Part shown: piece after piece, positions 49,845 through 54,006 of the stretch
How positions within the stretch are numbered: position 1 is the stretch's first letter
Layout: each line of letters begins with the position of its first letter
Assembly (NCBI GenBank): GCA_016803235.1
Contig: JADCLI010000041.1
Location: 1-54,006, forward strand
Source of the DNA: Pimelobacter simplex
GTDB taxonomy: Bacteria > Actinomycetota > Actinomycetes > Propionibacteriales > Nocardioidaceae
Direction: 5' to 3'
Length of the DNA: 54,006 nucleotides
The notes under the pieces: model-generated
Told to the model about the DNA's origin: nothing
What the model saw: only the letters and a program-made list of their open reading frames with translations
Databases searched by the model: none
Program-made: the position numbers and the translations under genes

Positions 49845-50470
49845 CAGTGGGCGCGCCCCGCGACGGCCTCCTCGAGGCGCGTCCTCCCGCTGAGCTGGAT
49901 CAGGTCCTCGTGGAGCTCGAACCACACCGTGTGGTAGCTGTCGAGGATCGGCCGGGCCACCCAGGTGGTGTCGCCCTCGGCCAACCGGTCCTGCGCGTGC
50001 TGCAGCCGCTGCGGGTAGCGGGCCAGGCGCGGCGCGATCTCCGCGAGCCGCTCCACGAGCGGGAGCACCCGGGCGTGCAGGTCGGCGAGGCGCGCGAGCA
50101 CCTCGGCGTCGTACGCCGCGTCGGTGTGGTCGTTGGGCGTGCCGTCGGCCTTGAGCTGCCAGGCGGTCACGATGGTCTTGAGGTCGGTGTTGACGACGCA
50201 GAAGTCGTCGTACGCCGCGGCCAGGGAGGGCTGGTCGACGTTCGCCGCGTCGGCAGTCAGCAGCTCGGCCAGCCGGGCGCGGCCCGGGTCGGCGAGGCGG
50301 AAGCCGGCGCCGGCCTTGACCAGCGAGCCGGCGGCCTCGAGGTCCGTCAGCAGGGCACCGGCCGCCTCGGGGGCGATCCCCAGCGGCGTGGCCACGTCGG
50401 CCTCGCGGACCCGGCCCTTCAGCTCGACGACGCGCAGCACGCTGAGCAGGGTGGGCTCGGCAACGGACAT
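49844..50470 (-). CDS. Winged-helix-like hypothetical protein with helical C-terminus
   Basis: The first 65 residues of this 208-residue protein (LLSVLRVVELKGRVREADVATPLGIAPEAAGALLTDLEAAGSLVKAGAGFRLADPG) look like a MarR/DtxR-like winged helix. The rest is helical (FCVVNTDLKTIVTAWQLK, DLHARVLPLVERLAEIAPRLARYPQRLQHAQDRL). It may be a ligand-sensing regulator; it is the only candidate regulator within the oxidation cluster. It may equally be a non-DNA-binding partner of the flavoprotein with which it overlaps. The start context CGAGGAGATCGAGATG is identical to that of the KshA gene. Shared operator B lies upstream. Confidence 0.65.
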   Translation of the reverse strand: MSVAEPTLLSVLRVVELKGRVREADVATPLGIAPEAAGALLTDLEAAGSLVKAGAGFRLADPGRARLAELLTADAANVDQPSLAAAYDDFCVVNTDLKTIVTAWQLKADGTPNDHTDAAYDAEVLARLADLHARVLPLVERLAEIAPRLARYPQRLQHAQDRLAEGDTTWVARPILDSYHTVWFELHEDLIQLSGRTRLEEAVAGRAH

Positions 50471-50490
50471 CTCGATCTCCTCGTCTCGTC

Positions 50491-50510
50491 AGGTTCACCC
50501 GAGGTTCACC
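50491..50510. repeat. Direct repeat AGGTTCACC x2 with 11-bp period
   Basis: AGGTTCACC occurs at 50491-50499 and 50502-50510, in the leader of the winged-helix gene (start 50470). The 11-bp spacing puts the units on the same helix face, so they may bind a regulator. CTGATCGG follows at 50510-50517 and matches half of the shared operator. Confidence 0.5.
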
Positions 50511-50536
50511 TGATCGGCTCGTGTGAGGGCCGTCGC

Positions 50537-50551
50537 TCCCGATCAGCGGGA
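50537..50551. promoter_or_regulatory. Shared cluster operator, site B (TCCCGATCAGCGGGA)
   Basis: This is the exact reverse complement of site A at 38801-38815. It lies between the divergent winged-helix gene (start 50470) and tyrosine phosphatase gene (start 50626). Half-like copies lie nearby at 50510-50517 (CTGATCGG) and 50600-50607 (CCCGATCA). Confidence 0.65.
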
Positions 50552-50625
50552 CGAGTCCGCGCCGGACCGGTCGCGCCGGGGATCGTGACACCGTCGTCAC
50601 CCGATCAAGCAAGACGGAGGCAGTT

Positions 50626-51381
50626 GTGGGCACGGTGAGCGAGGCCACCCGGTGGCTCGACCTGGCAGAGGTCGACAACATCCGCGACCTCGGCGGCCTC
50701 CCGGTCACGGGCGGCGGCGTCACCCGCTCCGGCGTCGCCTTCCGGGCCAGCACCCTGCAGGAGATCTGCGCCGCGGACGTCACCGAGCTGGTCGACGTAC
50801 GACGCCTGCGGACGATCATCGACCTGCGGCTGCCCGACGAGGCCGCCCGTGAGGGCCACGGCCTGCTCGGCGACGCCGCGGTGCGCGTGGTGAACCTCCC
50901 GGTGAAGAAGGCCGACGCGACCCTGCTCGACGTCGTCGTGCCGTCCGGCACCAGCGCCGACCTCGGCGCGCTGTACTGGCAGCTGCTCGCCGGCAGCACC
51001 GAGTCCTTCGTCGAGGCCGCCCGGATCATCGGCGACCCGGAGCAGCACGCCGTCGTCTTCCACTGCGCCGCGGGCAAGGACCGCACCGGCGTCATCGCCG
51101 CGGTCCTGCTCGACGCCGTGGGCGTCGCGTCCGACGACATCGCCGCCGACTACGCCCTGACCTCCGAGCGTGCCGCGCAGGTGCGCAAGCGGCTGGTCCG
51201 CATCCCGGCCTACAAGAACCTGCCCAACGTCGGCCAGGGCGTCTTCGCCGTCGACGGCACCGCGATCGGCTCCTTCGTCGAGGCGCTGCGGGCGACGTAC
51301 GGCGGCGGCGCGGACTTCCTGCTCCGCCACGGCCTCACCGAGGCCGAGCTGGCGGCGCTGCGGCTCGCGCTGGTGGGCTGA
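50626..51381 (+). CDS. Tyrosine-protein phosphatase family protein
   Basis: The 251-residue protein has the N-terminal signature VDNIRDLGGLPVTGGGVTRSGVAFRAS and the P-loop HCAAGKDRTGVIAAVLLDAVGV (Cys nucleophile, Arg), placing it in the Y_phosphatase3/MptpB-like group. The family acts on phosphotyrosine, phosphoserine and phosphoinositides; the substrate here is unknown. It starts with GTG after GGAGG. A cluster operator lies 75-89 bp upstream, so it is likely regulated with the oxidation genes. A hairpin covers its stop. Confidence 0.88.
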   Translation: MGTVSEATRWLDLAEVDNIRDLGGLPVTGGGVTRSGVAFRASTLQEICAADVTELVDVRRLRTIIDLRLPDEAAREGHGLLGDAAVRVVNLPVKKADATLLDVVVPSGTSADLGALYWQLLAGSTESFVEAARIIGDPEQHAVVFHCAAGKDRTGVIAAVLLDAVGVASDDIAADYALTSERAAQVRKRLVRIPAYKNLPNVGQGVFAVDGTAIGSFVEALRATYGGGADFLLRHGLTEAELAALRLALVG

Positions 51382-51395
51382 CCCCCCGGTCAGCC
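51376..51395. terminator. Hairpin over two convergent stop codons
   Basis: Arms GGCTGACC (51376-51383) and GGTCAGCC (51388-51395) are exact complements around CCCC. The stops of the tyrosine phosphatase gene (51381) and of the convergent flavin monooxygenase gene (51390) both lie in it. It may serve both directions. Confidence 0.6.
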
Positions 51396-52439
51396 GCCGA
51401 GGGCACGCAGCCGGGTGATCAGCGCCCGGGCGTGGTAGCCGCCGACCCGGACGTCGCGCCACAGCCGCGCGACCGGGTCACCGTTGTCGAGCGCGTGGGC
51501 GCGCAGGCTGGCGAAGACCAGCGCGGTCGCCTCGACCGCGCGGTCGACGGCGTACAGCTGGTCCTCGAAGGGATCGCGCGGCTGGTCGTCGGGGTCGTGG
51601 TGGCCCTGCGCCTGCTCGCGCAGGACGAGCGCCGCGCCGTCGACGAGCGAGGCCGCGCGGGCGATCCGGGCGGGGGACAGGTCGATCGCCGTGACGTCCT
51701 CGCCGCCGTGGGACAGCGCGAGGCGCTGCCGGGACTGGTCGAGGTGGGTGACGAGAGCGCCCGCGGCCGAGCCGACCAGGGCCATCGCGGCGATGGTGCC
51801 GATCGCGCGCAGGTCGGCGCCGCGGTGCTCCGCGTCGGCCCACGAGCCCTCCGGGATCGCGGCGCCCCGTACCCGGACGTCCTGTGCGCCCGACGCGGTG
51901 AGGCCGACCGTGTCGACCGGGTCGGACAGCTCGCAGTCCTCGACGGGGACCAGGGCGAGGCCGGCCCGGCCGGGCTCGCCGGGCACCTCGTGGCGGCGTA
52001 CGCCGAGCAGCAGCCAGGACGCGTTCGCCGCGCCGGTCACGGCCGTCCACCGGCCGTTGAGGACGAGCTCGTCCTCGGGTCCGACCAGCCGGCCCGCCGT
52101 CTCGGGGCTGAACGCGACCAGCGGATCGCCGGCCTCGTCGTGGAGCCGCTCCCAGGCGGCCCGCGGGAACAGGTCGAGCAGCCACGACACCGCGCCGCCG
52201 GCGGCCGTCACCCAGCCCGTCGACCCGCACGCCGCGGCCACGGTCCGCACCAGCTCGACCAGCTCGGCCTCGCGGTCGCCGCGCTCGGTGGCGGGCACCA
52301 GCGCGAACGCACCGGCATCGAGGAGCGCGGCCAGCACCTCGGTCGGGATCCGGCGCTCCGCCTCGGTGCGCGCGGCCTCCTCGCGGATGCGGGGGACCAG
52401 GTCCTCGACACGGTCGCGGAGCGCGGTGTGGGTGTGCAA
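51390..52439 (-). CDS. Acyl-CoA dehydrogenase-like flavin monooxygenase (HsaA-type)
   Basis: The 349-residue protein belongs to the acyl-CoA-dehydrogenase fold. It resembles the group D flavin monooxygenases (HsaA/HpaC-partner type) more than classical dehydrogenases: the FAD-binding YEGT region is absent, and LVPRIREEAARTEAERRIPTEVLAALLDAGAFALVP is the usual family N-terminus. The TTG at 52439 is chosen because AGGAGG lies just upstream (52443-52449); an ATG at 52469 lacks a ribosome-binding site. Substrate unknown. It is divergent from a second related gene. Confidence 0.72.
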   Translation of the reverse strand: MHTHTALRDRVEDLVPRIREEAARTEAERRIPTEVLAALLDAGAFALVPATERGDREAELVELVRTVAAACGSTGWVTAAGGAVSWLLDLFPRAAWERLHDEAGDPLVAFSPETAGRLVGPEDELVLNGRWTAVTGAANASWLLLGVRRHEVPGEPGRAGLALVPVEDCELSDPVDTVGLTASGAQDVRVRGAAIPEGSWADAEHRGADLRAIGTIAAMALVGSAAGALVTHLDQSRQRLALSHGGEDVTAIDLSPARIARAASLVDGAALVLREQAQGHHDPDDQPRDPFEDQLYAVDRAVEATALVFASLRAHALDNGDPVARLWRDVRVGGYHARALITRLRALGG

Positions 52440-52442
52440 GGG

Positions 52443-52449
52443 TCCTCCT
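52443..52449 (-). promoter_or_regulatory. Ribosome-binding site that decides the start at 52439
   Basis: On the minus strand AGGAGGA is followed by CCC and TTG. This site supports the TTG start. The in-frame ATG 30 bases upstream has no such sequence before it. Confidence 0.55.
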
Positions 52450-52491
52450 AGGCTGTCTTGGCCCGACATTAGTGGTCACGGAAGGAGAACG

Positions 52492-53625
52492 GTGAGCGAG
52501 GCGACCGACGCGGTCATCGCCGGGGTGCGGACCATGCTGCCCGACCTGGCCCGCGACGCCGCGGCCGTGGAGATCAACGGCGCGGTCGACACCGCGGTGG
52601 TCGAGAAGCTCACCGGGCTCGGGCTGTTCCGCATGCTCCGGCCCGTGGCGTACGGCGGCCTCGAGGCCGACCCGGTCACCTTCTTCCGTGCGGTCCGGCT
52701 GCTGTCGCGCTCCTGCCCGTCGACCGGCTTCGTCGCCTCGATCCTCGGCGCCCACGAGTGGCACCTCGCGCTCTTCGACGACCGCGCCCAGGCCGAGGTC
52801 TGGGGCGCCGACCCGAGCGCGCGGCTGGCGTCGTCCTACACGCCCGACGGCCAGCTGACCCCGACCGAGGGCGGCTACCGGCTCACCGGGCGGTGGCGGA
52901 CCTCGACCGGCGTCCACCACGCCTCCTGGGCCGTGCTCGGCGCGCTGCTGCTCGACGACAAGGGCGTGCCGGTCGACTTCGTCGGCACCCTGGTCCCGGC
53001 CACCGACTTCCGGATCGAGGAGCGCTGGGACCCGACCGGCCTGCGCGCCGTCGCCGCCGACGGGGTCGTGGTCGAGGACGCGTTCGTGCCGTCGTACCGG
53101 ACGTTCGGGTCGCGCGAGCGGATGCTCCAGGAGGACCCGGCCTGGGCCGGCAACCTCGCCCCGCTGTACCGGATGCCCTACAGCGTCATCCACACCCACG
53201 CGGTCGCCGTACCGGTGATCGGGGCGGCGGAGGGCGCCTACGAGGCCCTGCTCGCCGACCGGCCCGAGGCCGCCGCGTCCCCGACGGTCGCCCGCGCCGC
53301 CACCGACCTCCACGTCGCCTGGCGCCAGCTCACCGGCCACCTCGCCCGCCTGCTCGAGCGTGCCGAGCGCAACGAGCCGCCCCACACCGAGAGCGTCATC
53401 CGGGCCCGCCGCGACCAGTCCCTCGCCGCCGAGCGCGCGGTCCGCGCCATCGGCAGCTTCCTCGACGCCGCCGGCCCCGAGGCCTGGGAGCGCCGCCACC
53501 CGCTCCAGCGTGCCTGGCGTGACGCCCAGGTCGCCGCCACCAACGCCGCGAACTCGGTCGACCAGACGTTGTCGATCTTCGGTCGTTGGGCCTACGGGCT
53601 CGACATCAACGACCGCTGGTGGTGA
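52492..53625 (+). CDS. Acyl-CoA dehydrogenase-like flavin monooxygenase (HsaA-type)
   Basis: The 377-residue protein has the same fold: LEADPVTFFRAVRLLSRSCPSTGFVASILGAHEWHLALFDDRAQAEVWG and LASSYTPDGQLTPTEGGYRLTGRWRTSTGVHHASWAVLGAL resemble HsaA, the oxygenase that opens the way to ring A cleavage of steroids after KshA and KstD. Its final NSVDQTLSIFGRWAYGLDINDRWW is typical of that group. GTG at 52492 follows GGAAGGAGA. It may act on a phenolic intermediate. A reductase partner (HsaB-like) is not in the window. Confidence 0.78.
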   Translation: MSEATDAVIAGVRTMLPDLARDAAAVEINGAVDTAVVEKLTGLGLFRMLRPVAYGGLEADPVTFFRAVRLLSRSCPSTGFVASILGAHEWHLALFDDRAQAEVWGADPSARLASSYTPDGQLTPTEGGYRLTGRWRTSTGVHHASWAVLGALLLDDKGVPVDFVGTLVPATDFRIEERWDPTGLRAVAADGVVVEDAFVPSYRTFGSRERMLQEDPAWAGNLAPLYRMPYSVIHTHAVAVPVIGAAEGAYEALLADRPEAAASPTVARAATDLHVAWRQLTGHLARLLERAERNEPPHTESVIRARRDQSLAAERAVRAIGSFLDAAGPEAWERRHPLQRAWRDAQVAATNAANSVDQTLSIFGRWAYGLDINDRWW

Positions 53626-53635
53626 TCTCGGGGCC

Positions 53636-53938
53636 TCAGTACCCGGCGAGTGCTGACCGCAACGCCGCCGGCCCGGCAGCGTCGAGCAGCTCCCGAGTGC
53701 CTCCTCCCACACGGCCCCCGCGGTAGCCGCTCGACAGGTTCCTGTCCTGGGCCGGGAACGGCGCGGCGAAGCGACGGGGAGCCAGGTCGTGACCAGCCAT
53801 TTCGATGAGCAGCTCGTCACCGAGCCGGAACAGCAGGCTGGACGACCCGGCTTCGGGGAGCTGCGTCTCGACCCGGTCGGCGGACCCGGGGAGATGGGTC
53901 TGCAGGTGCCGGTGGACCAGCTGCTCGTCAATGGCCAC
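53636..53938 (-). pseudogene. Remnant of an aminoglycoside-phosphotransferase-type protein
   Basis: The 100-codon frame (GTG at 53938) begins AIDEQLVHRHLQTHLPGSADRVETQLPEAGSSSLLFRLGDELLIEM, which matches the N-terminal lobe of APH-fold kinases (about 300 residues). After about 50 residues the similarity stops, and the remainder is not a kinase lobe. The catalytic HGDxxxxN is missing. It is therefore read as a truncated remnant. It converges with the HsaA-like gene 11 bp away. Confidence 0.55.
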
Positions 53939-53952
53939 CGGATTCCTGTCCC

Positions 53953-54006
53953 CGACATGCCTGTGCCCCCGCAGCCGTGGGGTCCTGCGGGGGCACAGGC
54001 ATGTCG
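53953..54006. terminator. Very strong hairpin at the window edge
   Basis: Arms of 21 bp at 53953-53973 and 53986-54006 are exact complements around a 12-base loop. It lies upstream of the phosphotransferase remnant and probably ends a gene lying beyond the window. Its further 3' context is not visible. Confidence 0.7.

Noticed and set aside
1..54006. CRISPR array, phage defence island or prophage
   Set aside because: No regularly spaced repeats, cas genes, phage structural genes or recombinases were found.

Overview
This 54 kb window is very GC-rich chromosomal DNA from an actinobacterium. The best guess is Nocardioides or a close relative in the Nocardioidaceae. That guess rests on the sterol-carrier-like gene / purF / purM / DUF3073 neighbourhood, actinobacterial tRNA structures, heavy GTG start usage, a sigma-B-type promoter (GTTT-N-GGGTAT) and a steroid-type oxidation cluster. 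No phage, integrase, transposase or CRISPR array is visible. Genes are densely packed. The only stretch above about 300 bases without an intact gene is 40500-41027, which holds two related palindromes and a gene remnant.

Layout. 1-9262: a lipoprotein and an MFS exporter divergent from an ArsR-type regulator, an SCP-like protein, an M20 peptidase, an FAD/NAD(P) protein, then purine synthesis (purF, purM) and DUF3073. 9263-12089: an actinobacterial-type dispersed repeat, a predicted beta-propeller protein and a divergent alpha/beta hydrolase. 12086-20797: a catabolic and uptake island with a class III CoA-transferase, an acyl-CoA dehydrogenase, a PucR regulator and a complete branched-chain-amino-acid-type ABC importer (binding lipoprotein, two permeases, two ATPases) ending at a strong hairpin. 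20862-23413: a MarR regulator divergent from an MMPL exporter, with the operator on the start codon. 23475-26691: NAD(P)H-hydrate dehydratase, a histidine phosphatase, three tRNAs (Phe, Glu, Asp), an acetyltransferase and a small metallopeptidase.

26695-32957: two coupled CrcB fluoride-channel genes translationally coupled to an RsbW-like ATPase gene with a sigma-B-type promoter, a type II NADH dehydrogenase, a thioesterase with a KstR-like operator, an acetyltransferase, a proline-rich membrane protein and a Fur/Zur regulator. 32955-37195: a tRNA-Lys that lies at the end of a tightly overlapping operon (sigma-region-2-only protein, FAD oxidoreductase, NAD(P)-binding protein, CPBP protease), divergent from a MerR regulator with a DICT domain. 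This looks like a reduced light- or oxidative-stress-type island.

37231-53625: a steroid-like oxidation region. It has a KshA-type Rieske oxygenase with a coupled four-cysteine protein, four SDR dehydrogenases, a KstD-type 1-dehydrogenase, a second fumarate-reductase-type flavoprotein, a tyrosine phosphatase, and two HsaA-like flavin monooxygenases in divergent orientation. Embedded in it are two unusual phosphohistidine-domain proteins. One is a 483-residue truncated pyruvate-phosphate-dikinase-like protein (ATP-grasp plus His domain). The other is a 784-residue protein with a Rossmann-like N-terminus and a C-terminal His domain but no ATP-grasp. Three divergent promoter regions in this area (38.8, 43.5 and 50.5 kb) carry the same 15-bp near-palindrome, consensus TCCCG-N5-CGGGA, which suggests one regulon. 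The combination of a split dikinase, steroid-type flavoproteins and a shared operator is the best candidate here for an undescribed pathway. The window ends with a probable phosphotransferase remnant and a 21-bp-arm hairpin.
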